The notes under the pieces: generated by a model | Seen by the model: only the letters and a program-made list of their open reading frames with translations | The model's database searches: none | What the model was told of the DNA's origin: nothing | In this document: piece after piece, positions 1-11,391 of the stretch | Numbering within the stretch: the first letter of the stretch is position 1 | Layout: each line of letters starts with the position of its first letter | Translations under genes and position numbers: made by a program | DNA from: Hymenopus coronatus | Lineage: Eukaryota > Arthropoda > Insecta > Mantodea > Hymenopodidae | DNA: 64,000 bases | Direction: 5' to 3' | Assembly: GCA_030762935.1 (NCBI GenBank) | Contig: CM060883.1 | Span: forward strand, 53,528,001 to 53,592,000

Positions 1-334
1 TAATGATATACTAAGCTTTAAACAGCTATCAGTTGGTCCAAATATATTTTATTGGTCACAATGAGATGTATTTTCCTGGTCCATACGGAATAGGGCAAGA
101 TTACCCCAAGTAAAATAAATGATGATTTTGGATTACGGGCTATCCGTGATAGGATTGTAAGCATTTAAAAGGACCAAGAAAATTATCTTCGTGTTTTCAT
201 TGTTTAAGATATACTTATGCCAATAAATTTAATCAAACATAGGGAACCATTTATGTATTAATAAAAATAGAATTGTCTCAAGAATGAAGGTGTCTTCAGT
301 ACATACTTTGTTTACCTTCAAGGTTAGCTATAAA
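1..334. other. unassigned AT-rich sequence
   Basis: Nothing recognisable was seen in either strand. Confidence 0.5.
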
Positions 335-500
335 TGAATAGTAATTAAGGTCAGTGAGCTGATTTCTCACCCGAAAGTCCCTGGTTCGATTCCCGATAGG
401 GGCGGGGAATTTTTCTTTAACCAGAATTATTCCCTATCCCTCACAGAGTCGAGAAGTGTGTGTGTGTGTGAGAGTGAATATGTGTGTGTGTTTGAGGAAA
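335..500 (+). mobile_element. tRNA-derived SINE fragment
   Basis: A tRNA-like 3' half with a good pol III B box (GGTTCGATTCCC, 383-394) continues into a short non-tRNA body and then a GT/GA-rich tract (about 454-494). The A-box half is weak. This looks like a SINE head rather than a working tRNA gene, because no acceptor stem closes it. Confidence 0.5.
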
Positions 501-677
501 ATAAAAATGATTTAAACCCAACATAAAGAACCTACAGACAACGAGTTGTTTCTAATACCCTGATATGACCTTAGATGTTAAAGGAGGCTATATAAATGAA
601 AAAGATAAATAAGCAGAATAAAAGACTTGAATGTTAATCTCTCTACCTATTCATTAACAAACAATTCATGCAAAAAG

Positions 678-1085
678 TTATTGTTTTCTCCACTTAGTAC
701 AAAGAACATAGGTAGAAAAGGTATTGCACTCCGTCTAAAAATACAAGTTTTAGGGTCCCAAGTAAAAAAAAGCATCCTTAGAAATACGTTAACTCAAAAA
801 CGAAAGTCTGTAAAATACTAAACTTGGCATTTAAGTTTAGTATCTCCCAGGGATGCCACGTGAATATTTTAAAGAAAATCTCCCACCCCAAACAACCCTT
901 ACATGTAAAAAATTCCAAACGTTTTGATTTTCTCAAAAATGGCTCAAATGATTTGATTAAAGTATAATACATTAAAGAGAATTACAAAACAAATAAAATT
1001 ATAACTTTAATTTTTTGGGACATAGCCTCTGAAGACCTCTTCATTCTGGATGATTTATTCCTAACTGGTAAATAACGGTTAGTGC
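678..1085 (+). repeat. R860 copy, 3'-truncated, diverged
   Basis: It starts in a degraded palindrome end and runs through the R860 blocks for 'ccaaaaatac..ttttagggtccc', 'ctcaaaaacgaaa' and 'gatgccacg'. It stops near the 'aactggtaaa' block. The GT microsatellite is lost. Identification is by alignment by eye to the full copy at 21033-21886. Confidence 0.7.
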
Positions 1086-1109
1086 AGCAATTATATTGAC
1101 GTAATATAT

Positions 1110-1380
1110 TTTATAATAAACGAGTTCTACATTTTTGTGTAGCAAATTTTTCTTATCCCTAAGATATAAAAGGTTTGCAATTAATTTAGAACGTACTTCA
1201 CAAACTACCTAGAGTAAATTCTCAATAACTATAGTTGCCATGCAAATGTCTTAAACCTGTGGTATTTTAATCAAAATTGTTAGAAAACATTTTGAGAATA
1301 TAAAAAAATAACTAAACTTGTTCATGTAAAGGGTAATATCAGCTGTGAACATTTTGGAAATCGTGTAGCAAAATTAAAGA
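1110..1380 (-). repeat. R860 fragment, inverted, strongly diverged
   Basis: The reverse-complement blocks 'ctacatttttgtgtag' and 'attttaatcaaaattgttag' identify it. It lies tail to tail with the copy ending near 1085, so the pair forms an inverted arrangement. Confidence 0.5.
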
Positions 1381-2213
1381 AAAAGGATGCGGCTAAAATG
1401 AAACTTAATTACAAAGATTCGTTTTGAAGTATGACATAATACATCGATTTTTTTTTCCAAAATTATGTTGTTTCTTTCTAGATTCAGAGTTTTAAAAGCA
1501 TTGGCGGCTCATGAGTGTACATTTTAGATTACGATAGTTCAGAAAATTGTGAAATAGAGATACTGCATAGGTTATGATTACGAAGAATTTGCACAATAAT
1601 TTCGGTTGTTCTCAACAAACAACAACAAAAGTTATAAATACAACTATATTATTTATAACTAAAATAGTATATAACTTGTCTGACGCAGGAAAAGTTTGGT
1701 TTTGTAAATTGTTATTGAATTGTACGTAATTATACCTACTTAAGGCAACAAATTAGGAATGTGCAACTTTCCTGCTTGCATTCTTTCATCAGCCAAATAT
1801 TAATATGACTATTTACGAGTATTTGCATTCACCAAATGTCTTTTTCTGAATCAGAAACACTGCATTATTCTTCTTTGAAAGGTCCTGTCCCTCCATATAC
1901 TCCCTTTAAATGTTAATAAAAATAACAATTGCATGCAGTCTATTGCTATCCACCAGTTTGTTGTGTTTCCTTACAGACTCCGGATAAGTTGTAAGCTGAG
2001 TACTACTGTTAACTTGTGTTCTATGTTCTCATTTTAGTGCGCGTGGCAGTTTTTGGGTTCTTTATTTTGTCGGACCAATGTGCGAAATTTGTAACACCCG
2101 AATTATTCCACGAATTAACTTCGGAGCAGAAAATCGAAAATGGAAAACCATAAAGTGCATTTCTTACGTTACATCCACACAAACAATTATGTTATTGCGT
2201 AGTTCTTAATTGA
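1381..2213. other. unassigned AT-rich sequence
   Basis: Short direct AT runs only. No open frame above 60 codons and no repeat family recognised. Confidence 0.5.
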
Positions 2214-2984
2214 ATAAAAAATCAGAAAAAGTGCATGTGTATGTATGTCCATGTGACTGTGAACACAACTCAAAAACGAAAAGTTGATAAAATATCAAAC
2301 TTGGTATGTATGTTTAATATCTTCCAAGGATACGACACAAAGATTATGAGAAAAATTCCCCACCAAAACTACCCTTTACATGTAAAAAAAATTACATTTT
2401 GATTTACTCAAAACTGGCTCCAACTGTTTTCATTAAAATACCGTACACAAATATATTTACACGTTGAATAAAATTTATATATTTTATTTTCTGGTGATAG
2501 CCACTGAAGGTTTTTCCATTCTGGATGAATTTTGGTTAACTGGTAAACCGTAAGAGATAGATAAAACTTACTATACAAAAAACTGTAGATCTCATAAAAA
2601 CACAGAATTTGACATATATATTTTTGTGGAGTTGAAGATTTCCGAGATATTCTTTCTTATATTAGTTCATATTGGATATTGGTTTCACTTTTAAAGTACT
2701 TAAAACTTTTGTCATACGGGATTTTGTCAACTCATGACTGTGCAAAAAACAAAACAAAAAAAAACAAACAAAAAATTAATTTCAATCACATAACTACCGG
2801 ATTTTAAAGATCACTTAAGCCTAGTGTATTATCTTATTTCGGTACTAATTACAAGGAAACAAGTAATAAGACAATTTTGATAATTTTTATCTCGGATGTA
2901 GTAGATAAAAGGATAATCTTTGTAACAATAATTTGTTGCAGAGATGTAGAGAATTTCATGGGAATGGAACACATCAGATTTTTA
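2214..2984 (+). repeat. R860 copy, 5'-truncated
   Basis: It begins just before the GT-rich block and lacks the palindrome. It runs to the standard end CACATCAGATTTTT, which joins the next copy directly. It is the first unit of a head-to-tail pair. Confidence 0.8.
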
Positions 2985-3826
2985 CTTTCTCTAGACCCGT
3001 ATGTACAAAGGGATAGAGAAGGTGATTTGATGTCGAGATTTCACCAGAAATGTATGTTTTGGGGTCCCCTGAGTCCGAAAAGAACATTTTTAGAAAAAGG
3101 TACGTATCTTTCTGTGTGTGTGTGTGTGTGACTGTGGACAGCATAGCTTAAAAACGAAAAGACCGTTAAATACGAAACTTAGTATTTGGGTTTGGTATCT
3201 TCCTACAAAATCTCCTCCACAAACTACCCGTTACATGGAAAAAATTTGAAAAGTTTGCTTTCTTAAAAAAAGGCTTTAACGATTTTGATTAAAATCCCGT
3301 ATATTAAAGTTATTTACATCTTAAATAAAATGTATAATTTGAATTTTCTGGCCTTTGAATACCTTTTTATATTGGATGAATTGTGCCGAATTTTGCTTAA
3401 CTGCTAAACCGTAAGAAATAAACAGAAACTTACTACACAAAAAAAAAATGTAGACGTCAAATCACAATTTATGTCCTTTACGTTTTTGTTGTGGAGGTAT
3501 TCCTTGTTATATTGGTTTCAATTGTAAAGTACTTATACTTTTCTCAGACAGGAGGTCTCCGTTTTTCTTTTGTTCTACTCCTGGCCAAGCAAAGAAGCAA
3601 TTTGCAATGACAATAGCATAACGACAGTTTTTAAAACAGTTGACTATCACTTTAGCATAACGCATTCCTTTGGTTACCTTCTACTTATAAGGAACTAAGT
3701 AATAAGAACGTTCTGCTAATGTTTATCTCTGTTAGCATTGTGTGTAAAGAAGAATAATCTTTAGTAAAAAGTTTGCAGAGCAGCTAGAGAAGGTCGTGTG
3801 AGTGTAACACGTAAGATTTTTTTAAA
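2979..3826 (+). repeat. R860 copy, full length, second unit of tandem pair
   Basis: TTTTTACTTTCTCTA at the start overlaps the TTTTT end of the previous unit. The palindrome has decayed ('cccgtatgtacaaaggg'). A GT tract lies at 3114-3130. The far end has decayed to 'gtgtgagtgtaacacgtaagatttttt'. Confidence 0.85.
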
Positions 3827-4430
3827 AGCTGTTTCTTCTTTTACATTTTAGTTCAAAGACGATGAAAGTAATTTAGTGAATTTTGTGAATGCTACCTACC
3901 AGTAGGAAGCATTTCTACTCAATCTGTGACAGTAAGGAATTGCTGAGTAGAGAGCAGAGAGGTGAACAATATACTAAAACCACGATTAAAATAAAAGTAA
4001 AAGAGAAAAGCAGCTACTAGTAGCCAATAAGCTGCATCAACCCAACTCTCCAGTGTGAAACCTCTGATCAGCATTGCCTTTTTACTGAAAGAAGATTACT
4101 CGCTCTTTACTAAGTTGGCATTAGTCTAAAGCATATGAGGATTTTCCTTCACACGTCATGGTAGCAGCCATTTTACACCACAACAACGTACTGCGCAAGG
4201 AAACAAAGCAAAGCCTAAAATCCAAGGGATTTGCTCCAGCTTGTGGTTATCGAAGGTTAGAAATCCTTTACACAAGCACACAGGTGTTGAAGTTTCCAAG
4301 CTTTTGGTTGAAAAAAAAACCGATATGAAGCTTTTCTTGAAGTAAAGTCCTTGGAGCTCAGAAGTTTATACGTAGTGTTCCTTAATTAAGTATTAAACAC
4401 CAACTACTGAAAACGACAAAACATTTATTG
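3827..4430. other. unassigned sequence
   Basis: No coding or repeat signal recognised. Confidence 0.45.
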
Positions 4431-4431
4431 T

Positions 4432-4640
4432 TTTTCTTCCTTTTTTTTTTTTTTTTTTTTGTAATCCTTTTTGCTCTATTGGTTTTAAGGTTTTTGTAAC
4501 ATTTATTTTCTGTTTTTCTATTTGCTTCTAATACACACGTATGTACACATTTACAAACACACAAACACCCATGCCAAGGCGAGACTCGAACCCACGATCC
4601 CCTGCGCCACGAAGCACCAAAGCGAGCGCGGCTATAGGCG
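4432..4640 (-). mobile_element. tRNA-derived SINE, poly(A)-tailed family (tS2)
   Basis: On the minus strand the head contains GGGTTCGAGTCTCGCC (B box) followed by a 'ttggcatgggtgttt' body and a poly(A) tail (T run 4438-4460 on +). It matches the copies at 11152-11391 and 60402-60639. The 5' part of the head is degraded. It lacks the 3' hairpin seen in the other two copies. Confidence 0.75.
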
Positions 4641-4755
4641 AAATTGCAGTTTCTAGTTCAGTTTTAGACTAAGGCTCTTCCCTGAGCCTTTGCTATTGGT
4701 TACAGAGACAATATGGTTATTTTACAGGTGAACGACAGGTTTCGAGATTTCGTCG

Positions 4756-4780
4756 AGGTTAGGTTAGGTTAGGTTAGGTT
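4756..4780 (+). repeat. short interstitial TTAGG telomere-type tract
   Basis: Five consecutive AGGTT units, a permutation of the arthropod telomeric repeat TTAGG. It is far too short to be a telomere. It may be a chance run or a scar of end repair or telomerase action. Confidence 0.6.
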
Positions 4781-5179
4781 AAGGTTACGTGTATGCAAAT
4801 GAACTGGATCGAAATCAGGGATAAAAATGGACTTTCTGAAAATCGGTTCTGCTTTCCAATGGAAATGCAGTCTTTCGTTCGTTCTGTCTGCTTATGCATG
4901 GGCAGCCATGTTGGCCAATCGACCATGTCAGATCTAAAACTGAACTAAAATATGCAATGTCGGCCGCCATAGGGACCGGCATTAGGTCTTGAGTCATTAA
5001 GGACATTTTAGCCATCAGCATCTTCTCATGTTCTATTATGTCCATACACATACATACCACCTTCACTTATACTTCTAGATTCCGAGGAGAATGGGGAATA
5101 ATCCTACTTAAAGAATCCTATCTGAATCGAATCTGTGATCTCTGTATTTAGAATTTAGCATATTTACTACTATATTACC

Positions 5180-5290
5180 AGACCACAGAGGCAACCAGAA
5201 AATCGGGCTGAGAACATCAAAGCCATAGCTGGTTTTGAACCACAGTTCTTACCGTCTTCGTGCGGTTGCTCTAAGCAATAATAAGATTGT
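5180..5290 (-). mobile_element. partial tRNA-like module beside foldback element
   Basis: On the minus strand this reads as a tRNA-like 3' half with B box GGTTCAAAACC and 'agctatgg'. It resembles the tRNA module of the adjacent foldback element, in tandem with its left arm. Confidence 0.4.
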
Positions 5291-5299
5291 TTAATATTG

Positions 5300-5705
5300 A
5301 TGTAATTGGTTTTTTTCACACCAGCCGTGTGTAAAACAGAAGTTGGACAGATAGAGTCACACTCAAAAATTGTGATGCCATAGTCGCTATTTGAACCGCA
5401 GATCTCACGATCTCTAGCCGAATACTCCATTACTGAGCTACCATGGCAAGATGCCGGCACGACACTAAATTTATCAACTGACTCCTGGACTTAAAGTACT
5501 TACAACATTGTAAGTCACCACTGGGGTATGTCATCTCAAAATATTTGACATCACCTTGTGTTTTACCAGGAAACTGCGGTCAGTTGAGAAAGTTAGTGTC
5601 ATTACAGCATGTTGCCATGGTAGCAACCGGCTTGAGAGCAGGAGATCCGTGGCTCAAATCCCGGAAGTGGCATTGAATTTTTCAGTCTGATCTACCTATC
5701 CAAGA
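5300..5705. mobile_element. foldback element with inverted tRNA-like arms (copy 1)
   Basis: The left arm (about 5340-5475) is a tRNA-like module on the minus strand. On that strand it has CCATGGTAGCTCAGT as A box and GCGGTTCAAAT as B box. The right arm (about 5575-5700) is the same module on the plus strand (GTTGCCATGGTAGCAACC, then GTGGCTCAAATCCCGG). The arms face each other around a middle containing tcctgg...ccagga and tcaactgac...gtcagttga pairs. The second copy at 37377-37785 has the same order of blocks. It could be two SINEs inserted in opposite directions, but the shared middle in both copies argues for one element. Confidence 0.6.
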
Positions 5706-5823
5706 TTATTTAATTTTATTATATTATATTAATAGTGACTTTCTGTGACCAAGAGAATGTAACATATACAAGAAATTAGTTTGCTAGTATGCAAAACAGC
5801 AAAATAAAAACAACTGACAAGTG

Positions 5824-6654
5824 AAAAAACCTGATGTGTTCCATTCACATGACTTTCTCTACACCTCTGTAACAATTTTTACTTAAGTTTATTCTCCTAC
5901 CTACTTTGAGCTAATCGAGATAAACATTAGCAGAAATGACTTTATTAGTTAGTTCTTTATAAGTAGAAGGGAAATGAGGAAATATACTAGGCTGAACCGA
6001 CAGTAAAATGTTTGACTGAAATCCGTTTCTTTGCGTGGCCAATAGTTGACAAGTTCCCGTATGAGAAAAGTTTACGCATTTTAAACTGAAACCAATAACA
6101 AGGAATATCTCGAAAACGGTCAACTGCACGAAAAAAGGCATATGACATAAATTGTGTGTGTTAACGAGATCTACATTTCTTGTTTAGTAAGTTTCGGCTA
6201 TTTCTTATGGTTTACCAGTTATGCAAAATTCAGAAAATTCATGCAGAATAAAAGGGTCTTTAGAGGTTATTTTATATGGCGCATAAATATCTTAGGTATA
6301 AGAAATTAGTCAAAACCGATAGAACCATTTTTGATAAAATAAAATATTTCGAAATTTTTCCATGCAAAGGGTAGTTGGAGTCAGTGATTTTCTTAAAAAT
6401 ATTTGTATCGCATTCTTGGATGATACTGAACTTAAATATCAAATTTGGTATTTAGCTGACTTTCTGTTTTTGAGCTATGCTGCCCACAGACACACACTTA
6501 CAGACATACACAGGCATTTTTCTAAAAATACTTTTTTGGATTAAGGTGCTCCCAAAACATGTATTTCAGATGAAATCACGCTGTCGAATTTTTGGGCTCA
6601 ATACACTACCTTCTCAATACACTATGTGCACAGTAAGTGTAGAGAAAGTAAAAA
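5824..6654 (-). repeat. R860 copy, near full length
   Basis: It begins with CTGATGTGTTCCATTCACAT and ends with GTGTAGAGAAAGTAAAAAT, so both termini are present. The GT tract is replaced by an interrupted CA stretch near 6485-6515. Confidence 0.85.
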
Positions 6655-6864
6655 TGAAAATAAACATCAATAATCAAAGTTTGGTCTTTCTGCCTGCATC
6701 TGCAATGCCTTTGGGAAACAGTTTGATAAAGGTAATTTTATGACGTCCGAATTTGGGTGTGTCCGTAACAGTTTAAATACTTCTTATCATGAAACCGTAT
6801 ATTTTCCAGCGTTAATTTTCCGCGTTTTCAGATGCCCATTGCCAACCTAGAATATCTGAACTTA

Positions 6865-6985
6865 TTCTTTCTCTACTAATTACATAGTACATACGTAGAT
6901 ACAGAAGGTAGTATTGCATTCCACCCAAAAATTCGATATCGTAATTTTACCGAAAATACACGTTTTAGAGTTCTCCGTTTCAGAA
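6865..6985 (+). repeat. R860 5' terminal fragment
   Basis: Only the palindrome end and about 80 bp beyond it are kept ('cacccaaaaattcgatatcg', then 'acgttttagag'). It abuts the next copy in the same direction, so it is the remains of a tandem unit. Confidence 0.75.
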
Positions 6986-6991
6986 ACATCA

Positions 6992-7553
6992 CTTTTACTT
7001 TCTCTACACGTACTATATATATAGTGTATAGAGAAGGATTTGTAATGCATCCAAAATGTCGATACCGGGATATCACTGGAATTACATGTTTTGGGTCCTC
7101 CTGAGTCCAAAAAAAGTATTTTTGGAAAAAGGTCCGTGCGTATATGTGTGTGTGTGTGTGTCTGTGTCTGTGTCTGTGGACAGCATAGCTCAAAAAGGAA
7201 AAGATCATTAAAGCTTGATAATTAAGATATTTAAGTTTGGTATTTCTTAAGGATGCGATACGAAGATTTTCAAGAAAATCCCCCTCCCCCAATTAACCTT
7301 TACATAGAAATGTTTTCCAAAATGTTGATTTTCTCAAAAATGGCTTTAACGATTTTGATTAAAATATCGTACATTAAATATATTTACATGACAAATGAAA
7401 TGTATATGTTGAATTTTCAGGAAATAATCTCTGAGGACTTCTTTATCCTGGATGAACTACACGGAATTTTTTACAACTGCTAAACCGTAAGAGATGGACA
7501 AAAACTTACCACACAAAAAATGTAGAGCATGTTAAAACACACAATTTATGTTA
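6992..7553 (+). repeat. R860 copy, 3'-truncated
   Basis: It has an intact palindrome end with a TATATATA core and a GT tract at 7145-7175. The internal 76-codon open frame at 7253-7483 also occurs in other copies. The sequence breaks off abruptly after 'acaatttatgtt'. Confidence 0.85.
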
Positions 7554-7764
7554 CCCGAAACCTAGGGTTTCCCGGGAATAGACTAGACACTCCCAGGAAG
7601 GAAAGAGATTCCAGGAGTCTGCCAAATAACTGATAGAAATCTTTCCATAAGTGCAAATTCTACCGTCCTGCCGCAACACTCCAACCGCTGTGTCCTGATC
7701 CTAAAATTCTGAAACAGATGAAGTGGAAAAGATGAGAGGAAATTTTGGGGAAATAAAGCGCATA
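7554..7764. other. unassigned insertion between R860 and mariner remnant
   Basis: Includes a 'gggtttcccgggaa' palindromic patch. I cannot assign it. It replaces the missing 3' third of the R860 copy to its left. Confidence 0.4.
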
Positions 7765-8030
7765 AGCATTGACGTTGTTTTGAAGATCTGCGTTGGTTTT
7801 ATAGTGCTGCCCTCCTAGCCACGTCTTCAGTTCAGGGAAAAGGTGAAAGTCGTTGGGTGCAGGTCCGAACTGTACGGCGGATGATCGAAAATGTCCCATT
7901 GGAATTGTTCAAGGAGCCGATGGGCTGTGCCAGCAGTGTGTGGACGAGCGTTGTCATGGATCAACACAATTCCTGAAGTCAGCATTCCTCTTCGTTTGCT
8001 TTGAATGGCTCTCCGCAAACGTCGTAAAGT
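7765..8030 (-). mobile_element. mariner transposase fragment (catalytic core)
   Basis: The minus-strand translation contains LIHDNARPHTA (second catalytic Asp of the mariner DD34D triad) and DHPPYSSDL (third Asp). After a frameshift it continues with DFHLFPELKTWLGGQHYKT, a conserved block after the third Asp. These are cut-and-paste transposase signatures. The piece is about 85 codons of a protein usually near 345 residues, and it is broken. It ends at LQNNVNA, which is also where the neighbouring plus-strand fragment begins, so the C-terminal exon-equivalent points the other way. This element is dead. Confidence 0.85.
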
Positions 8031-8033
8031 ACA

Positions 8034-8264
8034 AAGCTCTTCAAAACAACGTCAATGCTCATTTGAAATCACTGGCAGCAACATTTTTTGAAGCGGGAAT
8101 TGCAAAGCTCGTGTACAGGTACGATAAATGTCTCAATCTGTTCGGTGATTATGTTGAAAAGTAACATAAGTGTACAAAATTTTTAGTAATAAAATAACTG
8201 CTTTCTAAGAACTTGTCTTTTATTTATAGCCTATCGGAAGTTTGAAAAATAAACAGCCCTCGTA
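8034..8264 (+). mobile_element. mariner transposase C-terminus and 3' terminal repeat
   Basis: The plus-strand frame reads LQNNVNAHLKSLAATFFEAG and then KLVYRYDKCLNLFGDYVEK followed by a stop (8162-8164). This is the usual mariner C-terminus. About 100 bp later AACAGCCCTCGTA looks like the 3' terminal inverted repeat. A roughly 20-bp stretch (8039-8059) is repeated in inverted orientation at 7765-7785 in the fragment on the minus strand. The simplest reading is an internal inversion of the element at this short inverted repeat, or two overlapping copies. Confidence 0.8.
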
Positions 8265-8394
8265 CAGCAAAAGATATGGTTAGGTTTTCTGAGCTAATCG
8301 TTAGGATTTTATGGTGTTTATAGACCACTTCCAAAAGGGCAAAACCACCATCGAGCTGTATTTGGCTTCACTACTGAGCCAATTGAAAATAAAT

Positions 8395-8690
8395 TTAGTT
8401 TTATTTATGGACTCTCTTTAACTGCTGTGGTTCTCGGCGTCCCATTCTATACGGGGCGTAAAATACCGCTTAATTTTTCTCAGAAGCCTTTCATCAGGTT
8501 TAAGGGTTTTGTTTTTTTATTTTACGTGTCGTAAATCTACGAGACGAGATAAATAGCTTTGCTTCCCTTCTGAAGGGAGCCATGCTAAGGATTTTTACGT
8601 CCGAAAAAAAATCCATCTCCTTCAGCTGACACCGCGGCCTTTGGTACCGGAGGCTAATGTGTTACCTCCAGACAACGGAACACGACGAGT
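8395..8690 (-). mobile_element. tRNA-derived SINE (tS1 family)
   Basis: The minus strand has a tRNA-like head (degraded) followed by GGAGATGGATTTTTTTTC, 'taaaaatcctta' and the block 'gaagggaagcaaagc'. The end is 'taaagagagtccataaataa'. Five copies occur in the window (8395, 16626, 25843, 28320, 59905). Confidence 0.75.
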
Positions 8691-8935
8691 AAATTGAAGG
8701 ATACACACGTTAAGTTTGAGACGTATTTTGTACTGTTTGAAGAAGCTTGATTTAATCAGATTTTATAATGCGGAAAGTCTTTAAACTATATGTTGATTTC
8801 AAAAGTGACTGTATTGAAAATAAAAACGTCATTTATTTTAAATAGTGTGTTGCTTCATCAGGGAGAACGCTCCTCGCATATCAGGATTAGTTAACGCTAC
8901 CTTTTTCTATTAATTTACTCCACTTTTATGCCTCA

Positions 8936-9078
8936 TTTTTACTTTCTCTAGCCCCATTTGTACAATGTGTATAGGGATAGAGATGATTTGTTTTCCACCC
9001 AAAAATTCGATGTCGAGATTTCACCGGAGATACATGTTTTAGGTACCCCTTAATCCATAAAATCTTTTTCAGAAACAG

Positions 9079-9128
<50 letters not shown>

Positions 9129-9868
9129 TGTGTCTGTGGATAGCATAGCTCAAGAAAACGAAAAGACGGTTAAATAGCAAACTTGGTATTTAAGTTTGGT
9201 ATCTTCCAAGGATGCGACACGAAGATTTTCAAGAAAATCCCCCACCCATAACTACCCTTTACATGGAAAATGTTTCGAAAGTTTTGTTTTTATTAAAAAT
9301 GGCTCTAACTATTTTGATTAAAATACCACATTAAAAGCCATTTCTATTACTAATAAAATATATATCTTGAATTTTCTGAGAATAGCTTCTAAAGGCCTGT
9401 TTATTATGGATGAATTTTGCTTATTTTGGCTTAACTAGTAAACCGTAAGAGATAGACAAAAACTTACTATACAAAAAAAAAAGTAGGTTCTGTTAAAATA
9501 CACAACTTATGTCATAGGTATACTTTTTTTTTTTGTGGAGTTTTCGTGCTACTCCTTGTTTTTACTTTAATTGTAAAGTACTTATTCTTTTCTCAGATGG
9601 AAGTGTCCGTTTTTCTTTTGTTCTACTCCTGGACAAGCAAAGAAGCGATTTGCATGACAATCGCATAACGACAGCTTTTAAAACATTTGGCCATCACTTT
9701 AGCCTAGTGTATTCCTTTAGTTCCATTCTACTTATTAGGAACTAAGTAATACTATTTTTCTAATGTTTATCTCGATTAGCATGGTGTATAAAGAAGAATT
9801 ATCTTTTGTAAGAATTTTTTTGTAGAGTAGCTAGAGAAAGTCATTTGAATGTAACTCAACAGATTTTT
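8936..9868 (+). repeat. R860 copy, full length, long GT tract
   Basis: Both ends are present (TTTTTACTTTCTCTAG at the start, CAACAGATTTTT at the end). It is longer than average (about 930 bp), mainly because of a pure GT microsatellite at 9084-9127. Confidence 0.85.
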
Positions 9869-10065
9869 ATAGTGTTGAACAACTGCTTTTACTACATTCG
9901 GACACAGATGAGAACATGGGATTTTTGATTTCATTTTCATTTTGTCTAGAAGCAAAACATAGGCGTTCACAACGTCTGGTAAAGTCAGTACATTAACATT
10001 GTCACAATAAATTACAAACCAAGATCACAGCAACATAAATTTTACTTAATGTATAATACATATAT

Positions 10066-10928
10066 AAAAAAATCTGATGTGTTCCATTCACATTACTTTC
10101 TCCACATCTCTGCAACAAAGTATTGTTAAAAAGCTTATGCTTCTACACACTTCTTGCTAATCGAGACAAAATTAGCACAATTATTACTTACTTCCTTGTA
10201 AGTAGAAACAAAATAAGGGAGTACCATGGGTTAAAGTGACAGTCAAAAGCTGGTTGCTATGTGACTGGAGTTCCTTTGTTTGTACGGACAGGAGTTGACA
10301 AATTCCTGTATGAGAAAGGTATGTTTTTCAAAGCTGAAACCAAAAACAAGAAATATCTCATAAACGATCAACTCCACGAAAAAAGTATATAGCATAAATT
10401 TTGTGTTTTAATGTGCTCTACATTTTTGTGTGGTAAGTTTATCTCCATCTCTTACGGTTTAGCAGTTATGAAAAAATTCCGTAAAATTCATCCAGAATAA
10501 AGTAGTCTTCAGAAGCTATTCCAAGAAAATTCAAAATTCATTTTATTTGTCAGGTAAATATCTTTAATGTATGATATTTTAATCAAAATCGTTAGAGCCA
10601 TTTTTGATAAAATCAAAAGTTTCGAAAAAAGTTCCATGTATAATGTAGTTGGGGTGGGGGATTGTCTAGAAAATCTTCCGAGTCGCATCCTTGGAAGATA
10701 CCAAACTTAAATACCAAGTTTGGTATTCAACGGTCTTTTCATTTTTGAGCTGTTCTGTGCACAGGCTCACACACGGACTTTTTTCCAGAAATGTTTTTTT
10801 TTTGGGGGGGGGGGTTCAGGGGGACCCAAAACATGTATTTCTTGTGAAATCTCGGTATCGAATTTTGGGTGGAATACAATAGCTTCTCTGTACACTAAGT
10901 ACATAGTACGTGTAGGGAAAGTAAAAAC
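10066..10928 (-). repeat. R860 copy, full length
   Basis: AAAAATCTGATGTGTTCCAT at the left, GTGTAGGGAAAGTAAAAA at the right. It carries a G run (10803-10814) where others have a short A run. Confidence 0.9.
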
Positions 10929-11151
10929 TATATAATTGAACAATTTTATTGATATCAAGCTTTTCCTAGATAATTATTGAAAACTGTATTAGTAACTTTT
11001 GTTTTAACAATATTTATAATAAAATGTATAGCTCCTGAAGATGGAGTACTAGTAGTATGCAATGGCGTGGGAAATCCGAGAACCTTGAGGAAACTCAACC
11101 CTGCTCCGCTTTGACCACCACAAATCCCATACTTGGATCGAAGCACGCCGG

Positions 11152-11391
11152 TCCCCATGGCCGCGCTCGCCAAGACGTCCCGCTTTGGTGCTTCGTAGCG
11201 CTGGGGATCGTGGGTTCGAGTCCCGCCTTGGGCATGGGTGTTATATGTTTGTGTATATGTGTGTGTTGTAAAAGTAAGAAAACAGTAATAATACGGCAAA
11301 ACAAGGTAAAAAGAAAAAGGTAAATAAAAGTAGAGTATACAGTGCCGGAGTCCTGATCAGACTCCGGTACTGTTTAAAAAAAAAAATGATC
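11152..11391 (+). mobile_element. tRNA-derived SINE, poly(A)-tailed (tS2), best copy
   Basis: The head starts near GGTCCCCATGGCCGCGCTCG. The B box is GGGTTCGAGTCCCGCC (11212-11227). The body 'gcatgggtgttatatgtttg' follows. Just before the A run (11378-11388) lies a strong hairpin, CCGGAGTC...GACTCCGG (11345-11368). An unexplained GC-richer 95 bp (11055-11150) precedes the head. Transcription would be by RNA polymerase III and mobilisation by a LINE, as for other SINEs. Confidence 0.8.

Noticed and set aside
4438..4460. Homopolymer runs (also 55996-56023, 10803-10814, 22158-22175, 47899-47910) as regulatory signals
   Set aside because: They are explained by SINE poly(A) tails or slippage within repeats, and some may be sequencing errors.
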